Assembly: GCA_016787725.1 (NCBI GenBank)
Contig: JAEUTZ010000004.1
Span: 124,001 to 188,000 of the forward strand
Direction: 5' to 3'
Length of the DNA: 64,000 nucleotides
Source: Cyclobacteriaceae bacterium
Lineage (GTDB): Bacteria > Bacteroidota > Bacteroidia > Cytophagales > Cyclobacteriaceae
The notes under the pieces were generated by a model. It was not told the origin of the DNA. It ran no database searches and saw only the letters and a program-made list of their open reading frames with translations. Numbering within the stretch: the stretch's first letter is position 1; every line of letters starts with the position of its first letter. Shown here in pieces: positions 53,135-61,210 of this stretch. The translations under genes were made by a program, and so were the position numbers.

Positions 53135-53788
53135 ATGATAGCGTTACAGAATATTGCAAAGAAACTCGGAAATAAGATTGTCCTTGAGTCAATTAGTTTC
53201 GATCTATATTCAAATGAGATTGTTGGGCTAATCGGCCCAAATGGTTCCGGAAAAACGACTTTATTAAACCTAATAATGGGTCTACTAAGTCCAGATTCCG
53301 GGACCATTTCTCATAATGGTTCAATTGGTGCAGCAGTTTCGCGAAAGGGTTTCTTTGAGGGTATGACTGTAATCGACAATCTCAAAGTTTTTGCTCAATT
53401 AAAAGGACAGGACTATTCAGAAATTAAGAGAGTTTTAGATCTTTTTGCAATTGAATACGCTAATTCCAGGTTTGACAAATTATCTGCTGGAATGAAGCAA
53501 CGAGTTGCTTTGGCGCAAGCATTCATGGGCAACCATAAACTTATTTTGTTAGATGAGCCAACCAACCATTTGGATATCGATTCCATATTTATACTCCGCT
53601 CAGCCATTGAGGCTCGTAAACAGCAGGGGACCGCATTTATCTTAACAAGTCACGTGTTAACGGAGTTAGAAAAGTTATGCAACCGGGTACTTTTTCTAAT
53701 TAATGGAAAAGTAAGAAAAGAAATTAGTTCAAGTGAAGCGGAGTTTACCAGGCTTGAAGCAGAATATCTAAAGTTATCAGCAAGATGA
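53135..53788 (+). CDS. ABC transporter ATP-binding protein (ABC-2 type)
   Basis: The 217-residue product has Walker A GPNGSGKTT at about residues 33-41, signature LSAGMKQRVALAQAF, Walker B LILLDEPTNHLD and the switch His in LTSHVLTE. It is a single-domain ATPase of the ABC-2/antibiotic-immunity kind (similar to LanF or CcmA). Its ATG follows the lipoprotein stop with no gap, and it overlaps the permease by four bases. Confidence 0.9.
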   Translation: MIALQNIAKKLGNKIVLESISFDLYSNEIVGLIGPNGSGKTTLLNLIMGLLSPDSGTISHNGSIGAAVSRKGFFEGMTVIDNLKVFAQLKGQDYSEIKRVLDLFAIEYANSRFDKLSAGMKQRVALAQAFMGNHKLILLDEPTNHLDIDSIFILRSAIEARKQQGTAFILTSHVLTELEKLCNRVLFLINGKVRKEISSSEAEFTRLEAEYLKLSAR

Positions 53789-54558
53789 ATTACCTGGGAT
53801 TTGAGTGGCACAAGCTAAAATCAAGAAAATGGATTTTGGTTTTAGCAGGTGTAACGATATTGGCATTGCCTATCGTCATACGAATTCTGACTAATCTTAG
53901 TTATTTAGATGAAGAAATTTCCCAAGGACAATTTATGGAAAGCGCTGCTTATGGCTTTATCACTTATTCTTCTTTTTACATTTTTCTTCCTTTGTGGATA
54001 ATTGTTGGTATCGGAATAGAATTCAACAATGGACATGTAAATTTGGTTGTATTCAATACTTCTTATAATTCGTATTTCAAATCAAAATTTATTTATTGTT
54101 TACTTATCTCGCTTGCATTTTGCTTTCTAGGAGCCATTACAATAGTGATTGTTCAGCTTTCAGCACCTTTTGATGTTGAGTCATCTTTGAATTTCTACGG
54201 AGTATTTATTTTTCAATCTTTCTTCACATTTCTTTCAATATCATTGCTAGCCATGTTTATTACCTTCATTGCCAGGAATATTGCAATTGCGTTTGTTACT
54301 TATTTCTTACTTCTGTTTGCTGATGGAATGACATTTATGATTGTCAGAAAATTGTATGATAATGAATTGTTTTATTTACCATTTCACATTACAAATATTC
54401 TTTATGTGAAAGGTGGAGATAAGACAGTCGATAACTATTATAACTTTTTTCAAGAGCCGGATAGTAGAGCGATAATACTACCGTTTTTTCTGATTATAAT
54501 TTTGAGTATTACATATTGGGATTTCACCAGAAGAGAGTTAAAACTTCTGTCAGATTAA
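53785..54558 (+). CDS. ABC-2 type permease
   Basis: The 257-residue product has six hydrophobic segments with a first-helix pattern (EWHKLKSRKWILVLAGVTIL) typical of ABC-2 permeases such as those of bacteriocin immunity or small-molecule export. It forms the membrane half with the preceding ATPase, with which it overlaps by four bases. The size suits a half permease that homodimerises. The substrate is unknown; the upstream lipoprotein could be the cargo, a partner or a target. Confidence 0.8.
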   Translation: MNYLGFEWHKLKSRKWILVLAGVTILALPIVIRILTNLSYLDEEISQGQFMESAAYGFITYSSFYIFLPLWIIVGIGIEFNNGHVNLVVFNTSYNSYFKSKFIYCLLISLAFCFLGAITIVIVQLSAPFDVESSLNFYGVFIFQSFFTFLSISLLAMFITFIARNIAIAFVTYFLLLFADGMTFMIVRKLYDNELFYLPFHITNILYVKGGDKTVDNYYNFFQEPDSRAIILPFFLIIILSITYWDFTRRELKLLSD

Positions 54559-54596
54559 AGAATAAATGGGCTTTCGATAACCAATAGAATTCTCAT

Positions 54597-55442
54597 TTAA
54601 AAAATCTCCAGGAAAGCGACTATAAACGGTGCCGAAATCAGCAGCCCGTCAAAGCGATCGAGAAACCCGCCATGGCCAGGCAAGCTGGTACCTGAATCTT
54701 TGATTTCAATGCTGCGCTTTAGCAGCGATTCCACCAGATCGCCAAACGTACCACCGATGATAATGATCAGTCCAATCACAATCCACTGCCAGGAGCGAAT
54801 AGTAGGTTCATGGCCAATGGCACTGAAGAAATAGGGCAACCCATACGCAAATGAAAAGGCAAGGATCGCTCCACCTACAAAACCTTCCCACGATTTTTTT
54901 GGTGAGATCCGCTCAAACAATTTTCTTTTCCCGAAAAGTGTGCCTGCAAAATAAGCTCCACTGTCGCTGGCCCATAAAATAAACAGGCACCCGAAAATAA
55001 TCTGATAGTCGTAGTGGTTGTTTTCGAAGGTGGCAATATTCAATAACGCAAAAGGCACCGCTACGTAGAATATTCCAAGAAAGGTATACGCAATGTTGGT
55101 GAAAGGTTTTCGCTCAAACTTTTTATACAGCTTGATCATGTACACACACGAAACGGCCGGAAAGATGAGAAAGTAATAGCGGTATGAAATATCACCTCGC
55201 TCGATAAAAAAGGAAAGGCAGAAAATCAACACACCACTGACGGTACCAAATGTTTTTTGTGGCAACATTCCATCCAATCCGGAGAGTTTGTAAAATTCAA
55301 TCAGGGCGAACAACGTAATAATAAAGAAGATGATGAAGTACGTCCACTCGCTGAACATAATTCCAAAGACAATGGCTGCCGCGCCTACGATGGCGGTAAT
55401 TAACCGTTGCGTGAGGTTACTGAATTTGGCAATGGCCATCAT
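54597..55442 (-). CDS. cdsA: Phosphatidate cytidylyltransferase
   Basis: The 281-residue membrane protein has about seven helices. The C-terminal CDP-alcohol motif reads DSGTSLPGHGGFLDRFDGLLISAPF in outline; the key parts are GTSLPGHGG and LDRFDG, and KKSWEGFVGGAILA precedes it. It converts phosphatidate and CTP to CDP-diacylglycerol for phospholipid synthesis. Its ATG overlaps the stop of the CPBP protease gene by four bases, so the two are cotranscribed. Confidence 0.95.
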   Translation of the reverse strand: MMAIAKFSNLTQRLITAIVGAAAIVFGIMFSEWTYFIIFFIITLFALIEFYKLSGLDGMLPQKTFGTVSGVLIFCLSFFIERGDISYRYYFLIFPAVSCVYMIKLYKKFERKPFTNIAYTFLGIFYVAVPFALLNIATFENNHYDYQIIFGCLFILWASDSGAYFAGTLFGKRKLFERISPKKSWEGFVGGAILAFSFAYGLPYFFSAIGHEPTIRSWQWIVIGLIIIIGGTFGDLVESLLKRSIEIKDSGTSLPGHGGFLDRFDGLLISAPFIVAFLEIF

Positions 55443-56368
55443 GAGGCCGGATGGGTTTGATGGAACTTCCTGAAGTAGTAAAGCAAACTGATAAATACAA
55501 TGGCAAGACCGGCCGCCAGTGGCCAGGGTGCGGCCTCTTCAGACTCCATATCAATAGTAATCGTACCGGTTTGGTAGAGGTAGATCATCCACACCGAAAA
55601 CCCATTGTTTACAAAATGGGCGATCATGGGCATCCATAAATTTCCAGACCATACATACAGGTAGCCAAACAAGGCACCTAAGAACATGCGGGGCACAAAT
55701 CCAAAAAACTGCATGTGAAAGGCACTGAACAGGATGGCCGAAATCCAAATGGCTGCATGAGGGTTACCCGTTGCCCGGTACAATTCGGGCTGCACCATAC
55801 CCCGAAAAACCAGCTCTTCGCCAACGGCAGGAAGCAACCCGATCACCACCAACCCGAAAAGAAACTCCCCGGTTGTGTCAAACGTGGTAAAGAAGCGGGT
55901 AAGTTCAGCGGCAAGATCTTCACGTTCGCGGGCCCAGGCTCCAAACTCTTTCAGAAATTCCGGAAAAACTATACTCGCGTTCCATTCTATGAATAAGGAG
56001 TTTGGTGCCATAAAGGAAACTACGGCCAACGCAACTACCAGCACCATCACGACCGGAGTGGATTTTGACTTCAGCCATTGTACAGGGTCTACCCGCTCAA
56101 AGCCTTTCAGGTAGAGGTATGGAATAGCGATCAGGCCAAACAGGGTAGCACAAGCTTGCATGATCAATATCGGAATCTTGATTTCAGGATGCGATAAGGG
56201 ATTCTGAATCTTTTCAACCAGCTCAAAAAGGCTGCCCGCATAAAACGGCATGGCCATAAAAAACCCCAGAATCGGTCCGATGATCAGGAACCCAAGAATA
56301 GTTGTCAGCAAAATGAAGATGAGGGATGTTAGTGGGTGGCGTTGTGAAATCCCCGTCAATTCAGACAT
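55439..56368 (-). CDS. CPBP-family intramembrane metalloprotease
   Basis: From ATG 56368 the 309-residue product has about eight helices and the three CPBP motifs: EELVFRGM with the catalytic Glu pair, FSAFHMQFFGF, and HFVNNGFS. This family includes Rce1-like CAAX proteases and bacteriocin self-immunity proteins. The substrate is unknown. The longer frame up to 56641 overlaps the start of dusB and was rejected. It precedes cdsA with a four-base overlap. Confidence 0.88.
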   Translation of the reverse strand: MSELTGISQRHPLTSLIFILLTTILGFLIIGPILGFFMAMPFYAGSLFELVEKIQNPLSHPEIKIPILIMQACATLFGLIAIPYLYLKGFERVDPVQWLKSKSTPVVMVLVVALAVVSFMAPNSLFIEWNASIVFPEFLKEFGAWAREREDLAAELTRFFTTFDTTGEFLFGLVVIGLLPAVGEELVFRGMVQPELYRATGNPHAAIWISAILFSAFHMQFFGFVPRMFLGALFGYLYVWSGNLWMPMIAHFVNNGFSVWMIYLYQTGTITIDMESEEAAPWPLAAGLAIVFISLLYYFRKFHQTHPAS

Positions 56369-56383
56369 CTCGGACAAAAGGGT

Positions 56384-56391
56384 TAATTTTG
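56384..56391 (+). promoter_or_regulatory. Bacteroidota -7 promoter element before dusB
   Basis: TAATTTTG is an exact TAnnTTTG match 38 bases before ATG 56430, between the divergent CPBP and dusB genes. Confidence 0.5.
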
Positions 56392-56429
56392 TGGCCGCAA
56401 ACAACGGAGATTTAGTCAAAATATCAAAC

Positions 56430-57428
56430 ATGGTTCGAATCGGTGATCTTGAGTTAGGGGCATTTCCATTGCTGCTCGCCCCCATGGAGGATGTGAGCGA
56501 TCCGCCCTTTCGTGCCGTGTGCAAGGAAGGTGGTGCCGATTTGATGTATACTGAGTTTATTTCCAGTGAAGGCCTGATTCGCGATGCTGCCAAAAGCAAA
56601 CAAAAGCTCGACATCTTTGAATATGAACGTCCCATTGGCATTCAATTATTTGGCGGCAATGTAGATAGCATGCGCGAAGCGGCTGAGATTGCTTCGGCTG
56701 CCAATCCGGATCTGATTGACATTAACTATGGTTGCCCGGTAAAAGCAGTTGCCTGTAAAGGGGCAGGTGCTGCCCTGCTTCAGGATATCCCTAAGATGGT
56801 ACGAATGACCGAGGAAGTGGTGAAAGCAACTCACTTGCCGGTAACGGTAAAAACCCGACTGGGTTGGGATGATACCACGAAGAATATCGTGGAGGTGGCC
56901 GAGCGCCTGCAGGATATTGGCATCAAAGCGTTGACGGTGCATGGTCGAACCCGCGTACAAATGTATAAAGGCGTGGCCGACTGGACCTTAATTGGAAGGA
57001 TCAAAGAAAATCCACGCATGCACATTCCTATCTTTGGCAATGGCGATATTGATTCCCCACAAAAAGCGTTGGAATATAAAGACCGGTACGGAGTAGATGG
57101 TATCATGATTGGCCGGGCAGCGATAGGCTCACCCTGGATCTTTCGGGAAATCAAACACTATCTTAAAACGGGGTTGCAGCTTCCTCACCCCGACATGATC
57201 GATCGGGTGAATACAGCTCGTAAACATTTGGATTTTTCAATCCGTTGGAAGGGCGATAAATTGGGCATTTTTGAAATGCGCAGGCATTACACCAATTATT
57301 TTAAAGGCACTCCTGATTTTAAGCCTTTTCGCACCCGGCTGGTAGAAGCGCCAACGTATGATGATGTTGTTCAGATTCTGGATGAAATCATTGATGCGTA
57401 TAGTGCGGTGCCGGTATCCATCGGATGA
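56430..57428 (+). CDS. dusB: tRNA-dihydrouridine synthase
   Basis: The 332-residue product from ATG 56430 has the flavin TIM-barrel signatures LLLAPMEDVSDPPFRAVC, DLIDINYGCPVKAV with the catalytic Cys, LTVHGRTRVQMYKGVADW and MIGRAAIGSPWIFRE. It reduces uridine in the tRNA D-loop. The upstream extension to 56250 runs opposite to the CPBP gene and is not conserved. It is followed by a drug/metabolite transporter gene. Confidence 0.95.
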   Translation: MVRIGDLELGAFPLLLAPMEDVSDPPFRAVCKEGGADLMYTEFISSEGLIRDAAKSKQKLDIFEYERPIGIQLFGGNVDSMREAAEIASAANPDLIDINYGCPVKAVACKGAGAALLQDIPKMVRMTEEVVKATHLPVTVKTRLGWDDTTKNIVEVAERLQDIGIKALTVHGRTRVQMYKGVADWTLIGRIKENPRMHIPIFGNGDIDSPQKALEYKDRYGVDGIMIGRAAIGSPWIFREIKHYLKTGLQLPHPDMIDRVNTARKHLDFSIRWKGDKLGIFEMRRHYTNYFKGTPDFKPFRTRLVEAPTYDDVVQILDEIIDAYSAVPVSIG

Positions 57429-57498
57429 ACTTTAGCAAGATTCCGCATTTGATTTCCTTTTCGGATTGTCGTTCTTTGGGCGCCAATTTTCTTTACCC

Positions 57499-58380
57499 TT
57501 GAAGTCGGAACCAAAAAGCTACACAGCGGTCTTCCTGTTGATCGTCTTATCCCTGATTTGGGGTACGTCCTTTATTCTGATCAAGCAGGGTCTCAAGGCA
57601 TTTGATCCCGATGAAGTAGGAGCGCTGCGGGTTACGGCAGCGGCCTTATTCCTGTTGCCCATAGCCATACCCCGGCTCAAAGAACTGAAGCCTGGTGATT
57701 CTTTCAAGTTGCTGATGTCTGGTTTGATGGGCATATTCTTTCCTGCTTTTCTCTTTGCCTGGGCACAAACCCAAATCAATAGTTCCCTGGCGGGAATACT
57801 CAACACCCTCTCTCCGGTGTGGACCATGATCATTGGAGCGCTGTTTTATCACCAACGTTTTCGCGGGTTTGCGATTGTCGGCCTTGTTATCTCTTTTGCC
57901 GGAACGATTCTGTTAGCATTATCCCGCTCGGGCGGAACCATTACAGGATTTAATGTTTATGCCTTGTTGATTGTAGCGGCTTGTGCACTGTATGGCGCCA
58001 ATCTCAATTGGGTGAAATTTAAAATTGAAGGGCTCGGATCACTGACCATTACAAGCGTATCCTTATTGTTCATTGGCCCGTTAGGGGCCAGCTATCTTTT
58101 TTTCTTCACCGACTTTACAAACACACTTCGTACACAGCCCGGTGCGTGGCCGGCTTTCGGGTATGTGGCCTTCCTCGCATTAATGAGTACGGCTGTTGCC
58201 AATCTGCTTTTTGTAAAGTTGCTCCGGATCTCTTCCCCGTTATTTGCCAGTTCGGTTACCTACATTATGCCCGTTGTGGCGGTAATGTGGGGTGTTATCG
58301 ACAATGAAAAACTGCTGGCCGGCCATTTCATTGGAATGGCCGCCATTTTGGGTGGAGTATACCTGGCCAACAAAAAGTAA
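57499..58380 (+). CDS. EamA-family (DMT) transporter
   Basis: The 293-residue product has ten helices in two EamA repeats; the first shows LIWGTSFILIKQGLKAF and the second SSVTYIMPVVAVMWGV. It is an inner-membrane exporter or importer of small metabolites. There is no ATG near the start: TTG at 57499 gives MKSEPKSYTAVF, while the TTG at 57466 would add 11 residues. I favour 57499, as the extra residues are not hydrophobic. Confidence 0.88.
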   Translation: MKSEPKSYTAVFLLIVLSLIWGTSFILIKQGLKAFDPDEVGALRVTAAALFLLPIAIPRLKELKPGDSFKLLMSGLMGIFFPAFLFAWAQTQINSSLAGILNTLSPVWTMIIGALFYHQRFRGFAIVGLVISFAGTILLALSRSGGTITGFNVYALLIVAACALYGANLNWVKFKIEGLGSLTITSVSLLFIGPLGASYLFFFTDFTNTLRTQPGAWPAFGYVAFLALMSTAVANLLFVKLLRISSPLFASSVTYIMPVVAVMWGVIDNEKLLAGHFIGMAAILGGVYLANKK

Positions 58381-58383
58381 AAA

Positions 58384-58812
58384 CTATCGCACCTTTTTCG
58401 GTATCAATTCCGAATCCGAAGAAAAAATTCCGAACATCGCTTCTGTATTGGAAGCTGGCAAAAAGTAAATCTTGCTTTTCTTTCCCTTTAGCTTTAACGA
58501 GTACATGTTAAGAAAGGGAATGAGTTTAACACTTTTCACTTCCGACCAATCATAGTTTTTTACTTTGCTGGGATTGATGACAGCAATTTTCTTTTTGCTG
58601 ATGGCTACCCGCTTGATATTTTTAGAGACCAGCAGGTGTAACGAAAAAAAGATCAGGGCAAGCGTGAATAAGGCGAAGGCGGCAAATCTGTTTTTAGGAG
58701 AGTCTCCAAATTGGAGTAACATGAGTGCAGTGGCCAGTCCTTGAAGCGCGCTAAGCGCCAGGAAAAAATACCTGGCAAGGTAAAATTTAACCGGGTTTGC
58801 TTCTTCCATCAA
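58384..58812 (-). CDS. Small membrane protein with a PH-like C-terminal part
   Basis: The 142-residue product has two hydrophobic segments (about residues 13-35 and 43-63) followed by a cytosolic beta-rich stretch (VAISKKKIAVINPSKVKNYD; SVKLIPFLNMYSLKLKGKK) similar to a YdbT/YcxB PH-like fold. No close family is recognised. It is convergent with the EamA gene by a three-base gap, and lies downstream of cdaA after a terminator and an AT-rich palindrome. Confidence 0.65.
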   Translation of the reverse strand: MMEEANPVKFYLARYFFLALSALQGLATALMLLQFGDSPKNRFAAFALFTLALIFFSLHLLVSKNIKRVAISKKKIAVINPSKVKNYDWSEVKSVKLIPFLNMYSLKLKGKKSKIYFLPASNTEAMFGIFSSDSELIPKKVR

Positions 58813-58838
58813 TCATAATTGTTTGGTTTACAGGGTAC

Positions 58839-58859
58839 TAAATTAATAAAATTAATTTA
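58839..58859 (-). repeat. AT-only palindrome upstream of the small membrane gene
   Basis: TAAATTAAT and ATTAATTTA are perfect 9-base arms around AAA. It lies between the cdaA terminator and the next gene start (58812), so it may be part of the promoter or an operator. Confidence 0.45.
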
Positions 58860-58867
58860 AAGAGAGT

Positions 58868-58883
58868 AACCCCTTTGGGGGTA
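58868..58883 (-). terminator. Candidate cdaA terminator
   Basis: ACCCC and GGGGT pair around a four-base loop, 15 bases past the cdaA stop. On the minus strand a pyrimidine-rich stretch (TACTCTCTTT) follows the stem. The stem is short but GC-rich. Confidence 0.5.
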
Positions 58884-58897
58884 TCCACAGGTGAATT

Positions 58898-59761
58898 TTA
58901 TCGGACTTTGATCTCCTGAGGTTCCGGCTCACTTTCTTCCGGTACCGACTCCCATGTTTTCGGTTCTTCGTTGTGAAGGTATTCCAGGATGCGTTGTTCA
59001 ACCTGTTTCAATTTCAGACTGCGTAAATACTTTCCATTCCGTGCTAAAATCAATCGGCCGGTTTCTTCGGAGATGGCCAGCACGAGTGTGTCAGTTACTT
59101 CGCTCATGCCCATGGCGGAACGATGGCGCAACCCAAAATACGAGGGCAGGTTATCGTTTTCACTCACGGGCAGGACACACCGGGCAGCTTTGATCCGGCC
59201 TTTATAAATGATGATGGCCCCATCATGCAATGGACTGTTTTTATTGAAGATGGAGAGCAAGAGCCTTTTGCTCACTTTGGCATCCAATGGATCTCCGGTC
59301 TCTGCGTAAAATTTCAATTCTATGTCGCGCGAGAATACGATCAATGCCCCGGTGCGCGAAGCCTTTAGTGTTTTCAGGGCCTCAATTAATTCATGCACAT
59401 CAAAGTCATCATGATGTTCGGCACGCCAGTTGGTAATGGTTTTGAAAATGTTGTCCCGGTTTATTTCTGTACTCCGGCCAATCAGCAATAAAAACTTCCT
59501 TATTTCCGGTTGAAACAAAATGATCATGGCCAGCACTCCAACTCCCATAAACTGTCCCAGAATGGTGGCGAGCAATTCCATTTCCGCAGCCCGCACAATC
59601 AGATAAATGAGGTATAAGGCGAGGATACCGAGGAAGATATTGACGGCAAGACTTCCACGAATCAATTTATAGATCTGGTACAGGAGAACAGCCACCAGGG
59701 TAATATCCACCAGGTCAACCCAACTCACTTCAAGAAACCCTATTTTGAAAGCGAAAATCAT
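58898..59761 (-). CDS. cdaA: Diadenylate cyclase (c-di-AMP synthase)
   Basis: From ATG 59761 the 287-residue product has three N-terminal membrane helices and the DAC domain with DGAIIIYKGRI (DGA motif) and LRHRSAMGMSE (RHR motif). It makes cyclic di-AMP, which regulates potassium and osmotic balance. An upstream TTG at 59770 lies inside the -7 element at 59768-59775, so it is not the start. It lies 37 bases downstream of folP on the same strand and is partly independently transcribed. Confidence 0.95.
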   Translation of the reverse strand: MIFAFKIGFLEVSWVDLVDITLVAVLLYQIYKLIRGSLAVNIFLGILALYLIYLIVRAAEMELLATILGQFMGVGVLAMIILFQPEIRKFLLLIGRSTEINRDNIFKTITNWRAEHHDDFDVHELIEALKTLKASRTGALIVFSRDIELKFYAETGDPLDAKVSKRLLLSIFNKNSPLHDGAIIIYKGRIKAARCVLPVSENDNLPSYFGLRHRSAMGMSEVTDTLVLAISEETGRLILARNGKYLRSLKLKQVEQRILEYLHNEEPKTWESVPEESEPEPQEIKVR

Positions 59762-59767
59762 GCTGAA

Positions 59768-59775
59768 CAAAGGTA
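59768..59775 (-). promoter_or_regulatory. Minus-strand -7 element for cdaA
   Basis: CAAAGGTA on the plus strand reads TACCTTTG on the minus strand, an exact TAnnTTTG match six bases before ATG 59761. It lies between the folP stop and cdaA, so cdaA can be expressed apart from folP. Confidence 0.5.
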
Positions 59776-59797
59776 ATAAAACGACCGGTCTATTTCG

Positions 59798-60649
59798 CTA
59801 GAAGCGAGCAGTGAGGGTGATGGCATCCCGCGCTGCCTTTACATCATGTACCCGAAGGATAGTCGCGCCTTTTAACAGACTTATCGTATTGAGCACCGTG
59901 GTGCCATTGAGCGCGAGGTCCGGAGTCGTTTCGAGGGTTCGCCAAATCATGGATTTGCGCGAGAGCCCTACCAACAAGGGCTTTCCCAGTACCTGAAATT
60001 GCTGAAGGTTTTTCAGCAACTCAAAATTCTGGTCCACCGTTTTTGCAAAACCAAATCCCGGATCAACAATCACATCCTTCACACCGGCTTGTTTCAATTG
60101 ATCTAACTTTTGGTGAAAGTAATCCAGCACTTCCTTCATGAGATTTTCATAGTCCGTCAATTGATTCATCGTTTGCGGTGTACCCCGCATGTGCATAAGA
60201 ATATAGGGAACTCTGTATTCAGCAGCCGTTCGAAACATCATTGGATCGGACTCTCCTCCGGAAATGTCGTTGATGAGATTTGCTCCTTCCTCCAGTGCGG
60301 CTTTGGCAATTCCACTCCGAAACGTGTCAATGGACAGAAGACTTTCGGGAAATTCTTTCCGGATCGCTTTTATTGCGGGAATAACCCGGTCTTGTTCCTC
60401 TTCCAAAGAGATCTTCTCAGCTCCGGGCCGCGTGGAGTACCCACCCACATCCATGAAATCAGCACCCTCCTTCAACATCATCTCCGCTTGCTTCAGGACA
60501 GCAGTTGGTTCCGTAAAGCGACTACCTGAATAGAAACTATCGGGTGTGATGTTCAAAATTCCCATCACCTTGGGTGTCGATAAGTCAATGAGCTTACCGT
60601 TTACATTCAGTGTTTTGTTGACCGAAAATATTTTACTTTGCACCGCCAT
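59798..60649 (-). CDS. folP: Dihydropteroate synthase
   Basis: From ATG 60649 the 283-residue product has the family motifs VMGILNITPDSFYSGS and GADFMDVGGYSTRPGA, then DVIVDPGFGFAKT and VGLSRKSMIW. It condenses para-aminobenzoate with dihydropterin pyrophosphate in folate synthesis and is the sulfonamide target. Its start codon shares two bases with the divergent DUF1599 start, so promoters of each lie within the other's coding sequence. cdaA follows. Confidence 0.93.
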   Translation of the reverse strand: MAVQSKIFSVNKTLNVNGKLIDLSTPKVMGILNITPDSFYSGSRFTEPTAVLKQAEMMLKEGADFMDVGGYSTRPGAEKISLEEEQDRVIPAIKAIRKEFPESLLSIDTFRSGIAKAALEEGANLINDISGGESDPMMFRTAAEYRVPYILMHMRGTPQTMNQLTDYENLMKEVLDYFHQKLDQLKQAGVKDVIVDPGFGFAKTVDQNFELLKNLQQFQVLGKPLLVGLSRKSMIWRTLETTPDLALNGTTVLNTISLLKGATILRVHDVKAARDAITLTARF

Positions 60650-61199
60650 GATGAATGAGAAAACTGCCCACGAATATAAAGAGGTGATCGCCACCTGCAA
60701 AGCACTTTTTGCCCGCAAGACACACGATTATGGCACCGCCTGGCGGGTACTCAGATTGCCCTCCATTACCGATCAGATTTTTATTAAAGCACAACGCATT
60801 CGCAGCATTCAGGAGAAAGGTTCACAAAAAGTGGAGGATCCTGTGAAGGATGAATTTATCGGCATCATCAATTATTGCGTCATCGCCTTGATTCAAATCC
60901 GGTTGGTGGGTTCAGATAAAATGGAGATGTCTTTCGAGGAGTTGGAGCCGTTTTATGATCAAACGGTATTCGAAACGTTTGAGCTACTGCAGAACAAAAA
61001 CCACGATTATGACGAAGCCTGGCGTGAGATGCGCGTGAGTTCCATGACGGACATTATTCTTATGAAATTGTTAAGAGTGAAACAGATTGAAGACAATCAA
61101 GGTATAACCCTTGCCAGTGAAGGTGTGAAAGCAAACTACCAGGACATGATCAATTACGCGGTATTTTGCCTTATTAAAATGTCAGAAGTCAACAGGTAA
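60648..61199 (+). CDS. DUF1599 (nucleotide modification-associated) two-repeat protein
   Basis: The 183-residue product carries two copies of the DUF1599 motif: RKTHDYGTAWRVLRLPSITD at about residue 23 and KNHDYDEAWREMRVSSMTD at about residue 117. Each is followed by an I-x-x-K-x-x-R-x-x-x-I helix. The family is grouped with nucleotide-modification-associated domains, but its role in Bacteroidota is not known. Conserved Asp, Trp and Arg in each copy are present. It is divergent from folP and followed by a DoxX protein 11 bases downstream. ATG 60651 is an equally good start. Confidence 0.9.
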   Translation: MMNEKTAHEYKEVIATCKALFARKTHDYGTAWRVLRLPSITDQIFIKAQRIRSIQEKGSQKVEDPVKDEFIGIINYCVIALIQIRLVGSDKMEMSFEELEPFYDQTVFETFELLQNKNHDYDEAWREMRVSSMTDIILMKLLRVKQIEDNQGITLASEGVKANYQDMINYAVFCLIKMSEVNR

Positions 61200-61210
61200 C
61201 AGAAACGTGT

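Noticed and set aside
53135-54558. MacAB/LolCDE-type transporter
   Set aside because: The permease has the six-helix ABC-2 pattern without the large MacB periplasmic domain.
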